Below, one piece after another: positions 55,582 to 63,505 of a stretch of 64,000 bases of DNA. Position 1 is the stretch's first letter, and each line of letters begins with the position of its first letter. This stretch comes from Candidatus Rhodoferax mariagerensis (lineage in GTDB: Bacteria; Pseudomonadota; Gammaproteobacteria; Burkholderiales; Burkholderiaceae_C), in contig JADKAW010000004.1 of the NCBI GenBank assembly GCA_016719055.1, positions 62,001-126,000 of the forward strand, written 5' to 3'. The translations under genes were made by a program, and so were the position numbers. The notes beneath the pieces were generated by a model. The model saw only the letters and a list, made by a program, of their open reading frames with translations, did not search any database and was not told the DNA's origin.

Positions 55582-56727
55582 TCAACCGCGGAAATAGTTG
55601 GTTGGAACAAACGGCATGGCGACCACTTGCATGGGCACCGGCTTGCCGCGCACGATGGCGTTGATTTTGGTGCCCAGCGCCGCAAACTCGGGCGGCACAT
55701 AACCCATGGCGATTGGCTTGTCGATGCTGGGGCCTAGCAGGCCACTGGTGACTTCACCCAGGCGCTGGCCGTTGGCATCTTGCAACTCGGTGTGCTCGCG
55801 CACTGGCACCCGCTCAAGGGCCATCAGTCCTACACGTTTTCTGGCTGTAGCCCCCGTACCACCTGCGAGTTGTGCTAGTATTTTTGAAGCGCCTGGAAAA
55901 CCGCCGGCGCGCGCGCCACCAGCGCGGCGCACCTTTTGCATGGCCCAGCTCAAGCCGGCTTCGACCGGGGTGGTAATGGTGTCGATGTCATTGCCATACA
56001 GCGGCAAACCAGCTTCAAGGCGCAGTGAGTTGCGCGCGCCCAGGCCAATCGGCTTGACTTCGGGTTGCGCCAGCAGGGCGTTTGCCAGTGCTAGCGCCTG
56101 AGAGGCGTGCACAGAAATCTCGAACCCGTCCTCTCCGGTGTAGCCGCTGCGGGTCAGAAACACCTCAATAGCTTGCTCTGTCGCTTGCACCGTGAAGGCA
56201 CCGCCGGTCATGAATACCAGTTTTTCAACACCTGGTGCCAAACGTGACAAGGCCGTGACAGCCAGCGGGCCTTGCAGCGCCAGCAAGGCGCGTTCAGGCA
56301 TGGGAATGACCTGGCAACGGGTGCCAATCCTGGCCTGGATGTGGGCCATGTCACCCAGCTTGCAGGCTCCGTTGACAATCACAAAAATATCTTGACTGCG
56401 GTTAACAAACATCAGGTCATCGATGATGCCGCCGTCGTCGTTGAGCAGCAGGCCGTAACGTTGCTTGCCCACTGGCAGATCGATCACATCCACGGGTAGC
56501 AGGGTTTCAAGCGCTGCGGCAGCGTCCGGGCCCACCAGGCGCAGCTGACCCATGTGCGACACGTCAAATAGGCCGGCTGCGATGCGCGTGTGTTTGTGCT
56601 CGGCCATCAGGCCAGCCGGGTATTGCACCGGCATCGAGTAGCCGGCAAACGGCACCATGCGCGCACCAAGCGCCATGTGCAGGTCATTCAGGGGAACGTT
56701 CAAAAGCGGCTCAAGGGATGTGGACAT
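55582..56727 (-). CDS. gcvT: Aminomethyltransferase (glycine cleavage T protein)
   Basis: 381 residues. Transfers the methylene group from the H protein to tetrahydrofolate. Motifs: GLFDVSHMGQLRLVGPDA, YTGEDGFEIS, and ARNSLRLEAGLPLYGNDID. GGAG precedes the ATG. A repeat copy encodes KILAQLAGGTGATARKR in the C-terminal half, a few residues longer than the family norm as I recall it. Directly downstream of a tandem glycine riboswitch. Confidence 0.96.
   Translation of the reverse strand: MSTSLEPLLNVPLNDLHMALGARMVPFAGYSMPVQYPAGLMAEHKHTRIAAGLFDVSHMGQLRLVGPDAAAALETLLPVDVIDLPVGKQRYGLLLNDDGGIIDDLMFVNRSQDIFVIVNGACKLGDMAHIQARIGTRCQVIPMPERALLALQGPLAVTALSRLAPGVEKLVFMTGGAFTVQATEQAIEVFLTRSGYTGEDGFEISVHASQALALANALLAQPEVKPIGLGARNSLRLEAGLPLYGNDIDTITTPVEAGLSWAMQKVRRAGGARAGGFPGASKILAQLAGGTGATARKRVGLMALERVPVREHTELQDANGQRLGEVTSGLLGPSIDKPIAMGYVPPEFAALGTKINAIVRGKPVPMQVVAMPFVPTNYFRG
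55838..55895 (-). repeat. Dispersed 30-bp-core repeat, copy 12 (inside gcvT, in frame)
   Basis: Core at 55849-55878 (CTAGC variant with GGGGGCTACAG). Same sense frame as in cysN. Codons ATA, CTA, GCA and AGA stand out from the GC-rich gene. Confidence 0.65.
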
Positions 56728-56789
56728 CAGGGAACTCCAAGGGGCAGGTCATCAAAATCCACGGCACAACACAGTGTTGTGGCCATGGG

Positions 56790-57050
56790 CTGCCCCCGCT
56801 GTCCGCTTTACCTGAGAGATTCGCCGGGTCTGGCTGCCAGCAATGGCGGCCAAAACTGCGGTTTGCTCCTTCGGTGGGCCGCCCACCGCTGCCAGGCAGA
56901 ATGTGCGGTCTCTCTCCAGTGGGGATACGTTGCCAGGCCCGGTGGCCTGAAAACGTTTGTCAGTCCTTTTTGCCTGAGCGTTCAAACTGCTGCAATCAGC
57001 AACTCTGCGCCTTCGGCGGCCACCTCATGGGTTGGCTCTCTCCTGAACGG
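56790..57050 (-). promoter_or_regulatory. Tandem glycine riboswitch ahead of gcvTHP
   Basis: Two glycine aptamers in series on the minus strand. The first spans about 57048-56955 (AGGAGAGAGCC, then GCCGAAGGCGCAGAG, CGCTCAGGCAAAAAGGACTG). The second spans about 56922-56790 (TGGAGAGAGACCG, ACCGAAGGAGCAAACC, ATCTCTCAGGTAAAGCGGAC and AGCGGGGGCAG). These are the hallmark gcvT-motif strings. Glycine binding normally turns on the downstream catabolic operon. The gcvT start is 63 nt after the second aptamer. Confidence 0.95.
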
Positions 57051-57081
57051 TGCAAATTCTACAGGCCAGGGCGTGTGAAAT

Positions 57082-57513
57082 CTAAGGCAACTGCGCCAGG
57101 CGATCCAGAAAAACTTGCGGCACTGGCACCGTCTTGTGGCCTGCATAGTCAAAAAAGACGATGCCGGTTTTGCCCCGAGCCACTTCACGCTCAGTGGATT
57201 GTTCGTTCATGCACCACAACAGGTCGCAACCTTTGCGGCTGAAATTGGCCGCCCCCATGCGCACCACCATCACTTCGCCCTGAAAGGCCTCGGACCGGTA
57301 CTGAAGTGCGGCATCCGAAACGATGATGCCAACCCCGCCCACGTCAAGCTCGGTGCAGCCTAGCGCCTTGAAAAAGCGCACCCGCGCTTCAGACACCACG
57401 GTCAGCAGCAGGGCATTGTCCAGATGCCCGCCATAGTTGATATGGCTTTGGTACAGCGTGATGTGGGTGGAGAACGAAAGCTGCTCGGGGAGTTTGATCT
57501 GGACGCGGGTCAT
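57082..57513 (-). CDS. Acyl-CoA thioesterase-like hot-dog protein
   Basis: 143 residues of the hot-dog fold (YbgC/4HBT-like): ITLYQSHINYGGHLDNALLLTVVSEARVRFF, then VVRMGAANFSRKGCDLLWCM. The usual catalytic Asp of YbgC is replaced by an Asn/His-rich SHINYGGHLDN stretch. Likely hydrolyses a CoA thioester; substrate unknown. It is a separate transcription unit lying upstream of the riboswitch on the same strand. Confidence 0.85.
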   Translation of the reverse strand: MTRVQIKLPEQLSFSTHITLYQSHINYGGHLDNALLLTVVSEARVRFFKALGCTELDVGGVGIIVSDAALQYRSEAFQGEVMVVRMGAANFSRKGCDLLWCMNEQSTEREVARGKTGIVFFDYAGHKTVPVPQVFLDRLAQLP

Positions 57514-57578
57514 GGTGCTTGGTGGGGCCAGGGGCCCTGGTTAAAGATCGGATTTAAACCCGGATGAATGGGCAAAAT

Positions 57579-57601
57579 ATACCGCAGACAGTGTGCGGTA
57601 T
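57579..57601. repeat. Perfect 8-bp inverted repeat upstream of the BamE-like gene
   Basis: ATACCGCA and TGCGGTAT flank a 7-nt loop. It lies between the divergent thioesterase and lipoprotein genes and may be an operator; no terminator T-run. A TTGACA at 57611-57616 could be a -35 box, but no convincing -10 follows. Confidence 0.5.
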
Positions 57602-57680
57602 TCATTGTGTTGACATCGTGTCATGCAAAATGCCGGCAAGCAAGAGCTGCAAGCTGACGTACTAACCTGGAGATACTGAC

Positions 57681-58172
57681 ATGCGCTTCCCACACTCGAC
57701 CTTGCTCTTGCTGCTGCCCCTACTGCACGCCTGCAGCAGCTACGCCCCACCGGACAAAATCGATGGCCTGAGCCGGCAGGCGCTGGTTGCGACGATGGGC
57801 CCGCCAGACATGGAGCGCCAGGTCAGCGGTGGCACCCGTCTTGAGTTCCCCCGCGGGCCTTTCGGAAAACACACCTGGTTTGTCTATCTGGATGCGTCAG
57901 GTGCGCCAATTCGATCCGAGCAAGTGTTGACCGAGTCCAATTTCAACCGCATCACCTCTGGCATGACGGGTGATGCCGTGCGGCTTGTGCTGGGGCGCCC
58001 AGGCGAGGTGCAGGGGTTGGCACGTTCGCGCGGGCAGGTTTGGAATTACCGGTATGAAAGTTATGAATGCCGCTGGTTTCAGGTGGAATTGAGCGCAGAG
58101 CACGCCGTGCGATCAACGGGCTATGGGCAGCCCCCTGAGTGCATGGGCAGTGACGAGGTGATTGTTCCGTAG
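57681..58172 (+). CDS. BamE/OmlA-like outer-membrane lipoprotein
   Basis: 163 residues with a lipoprotein signal peptide: LLLLLPLLHAC gives the lipobox, and the mature protein begins CSSYAPP. The body holds two SmpA/BamE-like repeats (LSRQALVATMGPPD and ITSGMTGDAVRLVLGRPGEV). GGAG lies just upstream of the ATG. May assist outer-membrane protein assembly or be a related paralogue; it is not the canonical BamE by length. Confidence 0.82.
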   Translation: MRFPHSTLLLLLPLLHACSSYAPPDKIDGLSRQALVATMGPPDMERQVSGGTRLEFPRGPFGKHTWFVYLDASGAPIRSEQVLTESNFNRITSGMTGDAVRLVLGRPGEVQGLARSRGQVWNYRYESYECRWFQVELSAEHAVRSTGYGQPPECMGSDEVIVP

Positions 58173-58203
58173 ATTGGCCACTAGCCAGCCGACGGTACAA
58201 CGC

Positions 58204-59157
58204 TTATTCCACAGCGGGCGGCAAGTCTGCGGGCTCGGTGGGTGTTTGGTCTGTGACGCTGGTGGCATGAACAATCGGATGGTCAATCTTGTGCAAAAAC
58301 GCCAAAGTGACCTTCAGCGGGGCATTGAATAAGCTGGCAATTTCAGCCACATCGTCGGGCACTGCAGCGTTGTCCCAATCTTGTGAGGTGTGCCTGGCCA
58401 GGCGTACTGCCAATACCACACACTTGACATTGTTGCGCTCGGCATGGCGCTCGTCGCTGATGCTGACCAGCAACTCGGGCAGGTGCCAAAGTTTCATCAA
58501 TGACAGGTGCAAATCGGGAATTTCGATGCCCAGCACAGCCTTCTGGATGGCACTTGAGCGAAGCGTGGCGTCAGCGGCCTGGGCTTCGTGAATCTGCACC
58601 GCCAATGTGGGTGCGTGCAACCAGATCAGGATTTCAGCAAAATCGTGCAGAAATGCTGCCTGGTGGATGATGGTGGCATCGGTGTCGCCCCGGTGCACGG
58701 CAAAACCCAGGGCAAACTGGCCGGCGCGCTCAGCGCGCAGCAGCAGTTCTTGCACCCCCTGCAAAGCCTTGGGCTGGTCGGCCAGCCAGTGCTCTACCGT
58801 GGGTTGCGGTCCAAAGCGCCTGAAAAACGGTGAGATACCCATCAGAATCAGCGAGGTGGCTACCGATTCGGTTTCGGTACTGGCGCTTGGCCGGCGCAAA
58901 CTGGCCACGTGCGCCATCAATTTCAGCGTCATCAGCGGGTCCGACTGAATAACAGGCGTCAACATGTTGGCGTCCACATCGTCTTCAATGGCGCGCAATT
59001 CTTCCAGCGCCTGCGCCGTTGCAGCCAGCACCGGTATTTCAGCCTTTCGAAAATACTGGGTCCAGGCACCGATATGTGCCAGCGGCGCAACCAGATGCGT
59101 GGGTTTCACGGGCTCTGCCGGCGCAACAGGCTGGGGTGATGTCTGGCTGTCGGTCAT
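58204..59157 (-). CDS. HDOD-domain signalling protein
   Basis: 317 residues from the ATG at 59157, which has AAGGTG upstream; the longer frame to 59340 is not supported. The HDOD domain (about residues 40-260) shows IEDDVDANMLTPVIQSDPLMTLKLMAHVA and LILMGISPFFRRFG, then AAFLHDFAEILIW. These domains are HD-like but usually without hydrolase activity and act in signalling. Divergent from selD; no functional link is evident. Confidence 0.9.
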   Translation of the reverse strand: MTDSQTSPQPVAPAEPVKPTHLVAPLAHIGAWTQYFRKAEIPVLAATAQALEELRAIEDDVDANMLTPVIQSDPLMTLKLMAHVASLRRPSASTETESVATSLILMGISPFFRRFGPQPTVEHWLADQPKALQGVQELLLRAERAGQFALGFAVHRGDTDATIIHQAAFLHDFAEILIWLHAPTLAVQIHEAQAADATLRSSAIQKAVLGIEIPDLHLSLMKLWHLPELLVSISDERHAERNNVKCVVLAVRLARHTSQDWDNAAVPDDVAEIASLFNAPLKVTLAFLHKIDHPIVHATSVTDQTPTEPADLPPAVE

Positions 59158-59250
59158 GGTGTCACCTTGTGAATGGGTGGGAGTATGCGGGGCGGTGCAA
59201 TGCAGGTCAAGCCGGATAATCGTGTATCGGCAATTTTTATCAGGACCAAA

Positions 59251-60357
59251 ATGACACTGCACACTCCGGCTTCTCGACCCATGCCAGCCGTTGACGCCCG
59301 CAACCCGACGGCACAGCCACGACTGACCAGCTTGTCGCACGGGGGCGGCTGCGGCTGCAAAATTGCGCCCGGCGTTCTCTCCAGCATTCTCAAGGGCACC
59401 AGCGCCATGCCCATGCCCAAAGAACTGCTGGTCGGCATTGAAACGTCAGACGACGCGGCGGTTTACCAGCTCAATGATGAACAGGCCCTGATCGCCACCA
59501 CGGATTTTTTCATGCCGATTGTTGACGACCCGTTTGACTTTGGTCGCATCGCCGCCACCAACGCCATCAGCGATGTGTATGCCATGGGTGGCACGCCCAT
59601 CATGGCGCTGGCGCTGGTGGGCATGCCGATTGCAGTGTTGTCACTTGACACCATCGGCAAAATTCTGGAGGGCGGTGCCAGCGTTTGCCGCGCCGCAGGT
59701 ATACCAATTGCAGGCGGCCACACCATTGATTCGGTGGAGCCGATTTACGGCCTGGTAGCGCTTGGCCTGGTGCATCCCAGCCGAGTCAAAAAGAACGCCA
59801 GTGCCCAGGTGGGCGACCGGCTCATCCTGGGTAAGCCGATTGGCGTGGGCATTCTGTCGGCAGCTCTCAAAAAAAATCAGCTCGACGCGGCAGGCTATGC
59901 ACAAATGATAGCTGTGACCACCCAGCTCAATACCCCAGGTCCGCTGCTGGCAGCCCTGCCCGGGGTGCACGCCATGACCGATGTGACTGGCTTTGCACTG
60001 GCCGGTCATGCCCTGGAGATGGCGCGCGGGGGTGCATGCACGGTTGAGCTTGACTGGGCCCGCGTGCCGGTGTTGGGCGGCGCACGCGCGTTGGCGCTGG
60101 CCGGCAACATCACCGGCGCCTCTGGCCGCAACTGGGCGGCCTACGGGCATGAGGTGGATTTGCCCGCAGGCTTTGCCTCGGTCGATCAGGCGCTGTTGTC
60201 AGACCCGCAAACCAGCGGTGGGCTGCTGGTGTCGTGCGCACCAGACTCGGTCAGCGCCGTGCTGGCTGTGTTCCATCAGATGGGTTTTGGCGAGGCCGCA
60301 GAAATTGGGCAGGTGAGCGCTGGCGGGGGCACGCATGCGCTGAGGATCAGCGGGTAA
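59251..60357 (+). CDS. selD: Selenide, water dikinase
   Basis: 368 residues from the ATG at 59251, preceded by AGGA; an earlier in-frame start would overlap the divergent HDOD leader. Makes selenophosphate from selenide and ATP. The catalytic Cys/Lys pair is in SHGGGCGCKIAPGVL (cysteine, not selenocysteine). Further motifs: DDAAVYQLNDEQALIATTDFFMP, SDVYAMGGTPIMALAL and GGHTID. No selA, selB or selC is in view, so selenophosphate may serve selenocysteine genes elsewhere, or tRNA selenouridine via SelU (mnmH). Confidence 0.97.
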   Translation: MTLHTPASRPMPAVDARNPTAQPRLTSLSHGGGCGCKIAPGVLSSILKGTSAMPMPKELLVGIETSDDAAVYQLNDEQALIATTDFFMPIVDDPFDFGRIAATNAISDVYAMGGTPIMALALVGMPIAVLSLDTIGKILEGGASVCRAAGIPIAGGHTIDSVEPIYGLVALGLVHPSRVKKNASAQVGDRLILGKPIGVGILSAALKKNQLDAAGYAQMIAVTTQLNTPGPLLAALPGVHAMTDVTGFALAGHALEMARGGACTVELDWARVPVLGGARALALAGNITGASGRNWAAYGHEVDLPAGFASVDQALLSDPQTSGGLLVSCAPDSVSAVLAVFHQMGFGEAAEIGQVSAGGGTHALRISG

Positions 60358-60511
60358 GCCTGACTGAATCTGTCCAATCGTTTTTCACTCAAAACATCAT
60401 CTCCCGCATTTTGTCGGCACATACAAACTTCCAGAGCATTTCATTCACTGTGCCGGGTGCCCGGTGTTGTGCAAACGTCGTCGGGCTGACACAAATACCC
60501 AGCACGGCAGT

Positions 60512-62345
60512 TCATGCCCTGGCCCGTTCCCGGATGTCATCCAGCACCTGCACCAACTCCGTGACCTTCGCCACGGGAAAAACGGCTTCCGGTCCCTGCT
60601 GGCTGATGTCGGTAAACGGTGATTCGTACAGTCGTGCTGCATCCATGGTGCCGTTCTCGGTCAGGTACTGAACGATCAGGTCAATGAATTCCAATTGACT
60701 GGCGGTGGCCGTGGTGCCGACCACAAACTGACTGAATGCCTGTTTGGCCGTTTCCCTGTCGAGTCCCACCAATGACCGAATGAAAATTCCCAGCCCGTGG
60801 TTTTGCTCGGTAGCCAGCTTGATGACCTCGGGTGAGCCACCGGCCTCGACCAGCATCCGTTCAAGTTCGGCAAGGTCAGAGGTTGTCAGTGGTTGGTTGC
60901 GCCGCAGCCGCTGCAATGACAAGTGACTTTCGTGGTCCCGCAGAAATTGCCGCGCTTTGTCCTTGAACTTGGCGAGATTCATGCCGGTGCTGGCTCCGGG
61001 AAGTTCTATGGTTGCATCGATGCCAAGTTCATCTGCGAAGTCGGTGTAGACGATGTTCTTCTTACCCTTTTCAATCAGCTTGACCAGCGCACGCAACTTC
61101 TTCCGGGCTGATTCCAGCAAGATCACGGTTACGTTTTCCCACCACTCTTCACCAGCCACAGACTGAATCAACACCATCTGAGCTTTGATGGCGGGAATGC
61201 TCATCTGATCTTCCAAGGCACTGGCAATGGCCTGTATACGGCCCTTCAATGCCGCGAAGTCTGGCAGGGCTTGCAGCACCGCAAGCTGGGTACGCAGAAC
61301 AGCCAAGTCAAAGCGTTTGGCATCTTCGTCATCGTCCACCAAGGCGGTGGGCAGTCCTGCCACACGTTCATTCAATTCGGCGTGGCTGTCAGCATCCAAG
61401 GTGTTCCATGCGTCCAGCTTGGCCAACCGTTCTACTGACTTTCTTTGAGGGCGCTCCACAAAGTTGTCCATGTTCATGGCGGCAACGGTCTGGTGCAGGG
61501 TGCCTGCCAGTTCACCGCGCAATTGCTCGGCAGTGAGTTGGTCGCCATAAACAGCAGCACGCTCTTCAACCTTGGAACCATCCACCGTTAGCCTGTCCAG
61601 TTCTGCAATCACTTGCAGTCTGGCTTTGAACAACCGTTTGGTCAGTGGCTCACTGGTCGCTCCATCCGAGTGGTCTGGGTTCTGACTGAAGAACTCCAAG
61701 TTCTGACAGTAGTTGAAAACGTTAAAGAACTGCTTGTGCTGTCCCGGTCCATACAGGTCCCCAAACATCTCAATGAAAATCGACTGCGTGAGGCTGTCCA
61801 GTTGCGCCAATGCTTCCCTGCGTTTGGCTCTGAGCGCGTCGGCTTGGTCGAGGATGGTGGCAATGCAGTGTTGCTCGGGGAGTGGAAGAAGTGGTACTGC
61901 CAATTTCATGCATTGCCTGCGCTAAGGTTTGAAATGCTGGTTGTCTTACGGCCAAAACTTCTCAAAAGCGCCTGCGTTCGATCTGACGAAAACCACCAAT
62001 ACAGAAATCTTGGATTTACCCGCTTTGGGTTGGCTCGAAGCGCCGACACAAACCCTCCAAAGGTTGCTTTCCATGCCAAACTGGGAATCCAGCAACATTT
62101 GCCAACAAGGTTCCAGCTATTGGCACTGGAGACCAAAATGTCGCCTTCTTGCAAAATCTGCTCTGACCTGCGGACAAAAGTTTCGGTTACGCCCCAAACA
62201 TCAGAACAATCAAAGGGAGTCCTGAATGTTCTTCGTTCGCATACATGCAACTGTCCTGGGCGTGCCGACAGCCGTTACATCGTCCGGCTTGAAATTGATG
62301 CCGCGCAAGTACTGTGCAATGTCACCCAACTCTCGTAGCTTGCGG
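60512..62345 (-). pseudogene. hsdS-hsdR: Type I restriction hsdS-hsdR chimera, decayed
   Basis: Remnant of specificity and restriction subunits. From 62345 leftward, one frame reads LGDIAQYLRGINFKPDDV...MRTKNIQDSL, a HsdS target-recognition start without a Met. The frame shifts near 62212 (extra base in AAA/TTT). The second stretch (ILQEGDILVSSANSWNLVGKCC) runs to 61906, and a one-base loss moves it to the ATG frame at 61909 (MKLAVPLLPLPEQ...SIFIEMFGD). At about 61759 this joins directly LYGPGQHKQFFNVFNYCQNLEFF, the HsdR C-terminal domain, which continues to 60512 without its nuclease or helicase. A deletion fused half of hsdS to the end of hsdR. Not functional for restriction. Confidence 0.88.
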
Positions 62346-62848
62346 TAGTCAACCCACTGCCCTCAATCGCAACTCTTCGCCCCAAACCCGGGTTATTGGG
62401 GTCAGAGTCCTGGACTTGGGGTTTTGCCAAAATTGCCCGGCCGTTGGCCGTCCCTGCGGGTGCTGCGCAGCAATATTGGAATCCGACCCCTGGACTTGGG
62501 GTTTTGCCAACCCTGCTTCTGCTGCGTGCGCGGCGGCTGAGCGCAAAAACCCTAGCGCTGCTTTCGTCCGGCCCTGCGGGTGCGGCGCGGGCATATTGGA
62601 ATTTGCCCTAAAACACCGACACACCACGATGGTGGGCGGGCTGGGCGGCAGGCGTTTTGCGTAGGTGGCGCGGCGCACGCGCAGGCTGAAGGGCGGCCGG
62701 GCCCGCCGCCAGCCTGACTGCCTTGTTGCCAGGCGGCGATGACTTGGCTTTGGTAAAATCATGAACCGTGCAAACGGCCCGGAAAAGGCTTCAGTTTGGC
62801 TGATGCCAGCGCAAGTAGGACGAGCGCTACAAGTCGATTTAGCTCGCA
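62346..62848. other. GC-rich repeat stretch between hsdS remnant and mazF
   Basis: About 500 bases without a supportable gene. The left part (62401-62610) holds direct repeats; the rest is GC-rich with short dyads. It marks the point where the HsdS N-terminus is missing. Confidence 0.6.
62401..62610. repeat. Direct repeats in the restriction-modification remnant
   Basis: CTGGACTTGGGGTTTTGCCA occurs at 62410 and 62490 (80 bp apart). CCCTGCGGGTGC plus ATATTGGAAT occurs at 62452 and 62572 (120 bp apart); the second unit carries about 40 extra bases inside. Looks like a duplicated intergenic element. Confidence 0.8.
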
Positions 62849-63190
62849 TCAATCCAGCACACTGTGCAAGCAGTCCAGCACTTCTTGCACCACCGCATCT
62901 GGCGCGCGTTCAACCAGCGTGGCCTGGCGCGAGGCCCAGTCCAGGGATTTGATTTGGTGGGCGTGGACTTGACCGTCGGTGCGCAAACCAAAGCCCATCA
63001 GCGATACCAAAAAACCGGCACTGCGGGCAGCGTTGGCAGCACCGCCTGATATGGGGCATACCATGGCCAGCTGAAAGCGTGCATTGAATGCGCGGGGCGA
63101 CACGACCAGACAAAAGTGCTTGCCCTTCATTTCGCGGCCACTTGCTGGGTCAAAGGCCAAATGCAAAATGTCGCCGCGCTCAGGGGTCAC
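62849..63190 (-). CDS. mazF: MazF/PemK-family toxin
   Basis: 113-residue mRNA interferase of the MazF/PemK/ChpB family. Motifs: RGDILHLAFDPASGREMKGKHFCLVVSP and MVCPIS, then FGLRTDGQVHAHQIKSLDW. The GTG start overlaps the antitoxin stop (GTGA). Cleaves mRNA at short sites when the antitoxin decays. It lies inside a broken type I RM locus. Confidence 0.92.
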   Translation of the reverse strand: MTPERGDILHLAFDPASGREMKGKHFCLVVSPRAFNARFQLAMVCPISGGAANAARSAGFLVSLMGFGLRTDGQVHAHQIKSLDWASRQATLVERAPDAVVQEVLDCLHSVLD

Positions 63191-63429
63191 AATTCCGCTC
63201 CGGCAGTGCCCATTTCATCCCACCCGTCGGCACGGCACAGACCCTCTGGTGTGGCGTCCAACAGTTCTGCGAGGCTGCGGCGGCTGCATTCTGGTTTGAT
63301 TTTCAGCTCGTCACCCACAATTTCCAGCGTCAAACGGGCACCTGCATCCAGGTGGTTTTGTTCCACGTAAGCCAAGGGCACAGTCATGATGTACGAACCG
63401 CCAGAGCGGCGCAGTGAGGCATGTAACAT
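63187..63429 (-). CDS. mazE: MazE/ChpS-family antitoxin
   Basis: 80-residue AbrB-fold antitoxin: RRSGGSYIMTVPLAYVEQ, then LTLEIVGDELKIKPE, with a C-terminal toxin-binding tail (RRSLAELLDATPEG). GGAG precedes the ATG at 63429. Partner of mazF with a 4-nt overlap; probably autorepresses its promoter at 63453-63481. Confidence 0.9.
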   Translation of the reverse strand: MLHASLRRSGGSYIMTVPLAYVEQNHLDAGARLTLEIVGDELKIKPECSRRSLAELLDATPEGLCRADGWDEMGTAGAEL

Positions 63430-63452
63430 GAAAACTCCAAAAGTTTTACAAA

Positions 63453-63481
63453 AGTATAACTTGCGTACCGATCTTCAGCAA
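63453..63481 (-). promoter_or_regulatory. Candidate sigma70 promoter of mazEF
   Basis: On the minus strand TTGCTG (63476-63481) and TATACT (63453-63458) are spaced by 17 bp, 23 bases before the mazE start. The -35 is weak. The near-palindrome AAGTTATACTT over the -10 could be the antitoxin operator. It lies between the hsdM stop and mazE, so mazEF need not rely on hsdM transcription. Confidence 0.5.
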
Positions 63482-63505
63482 GGCACTCCCTGCTCTTGGT
63501 TAACA

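Noticed and set aside
59895..59945. Repeat copy in selD (ATGATAGCTGT)
   Set aside because: No AAGGGCT block at the right distance, and the residues fit the SelD family.
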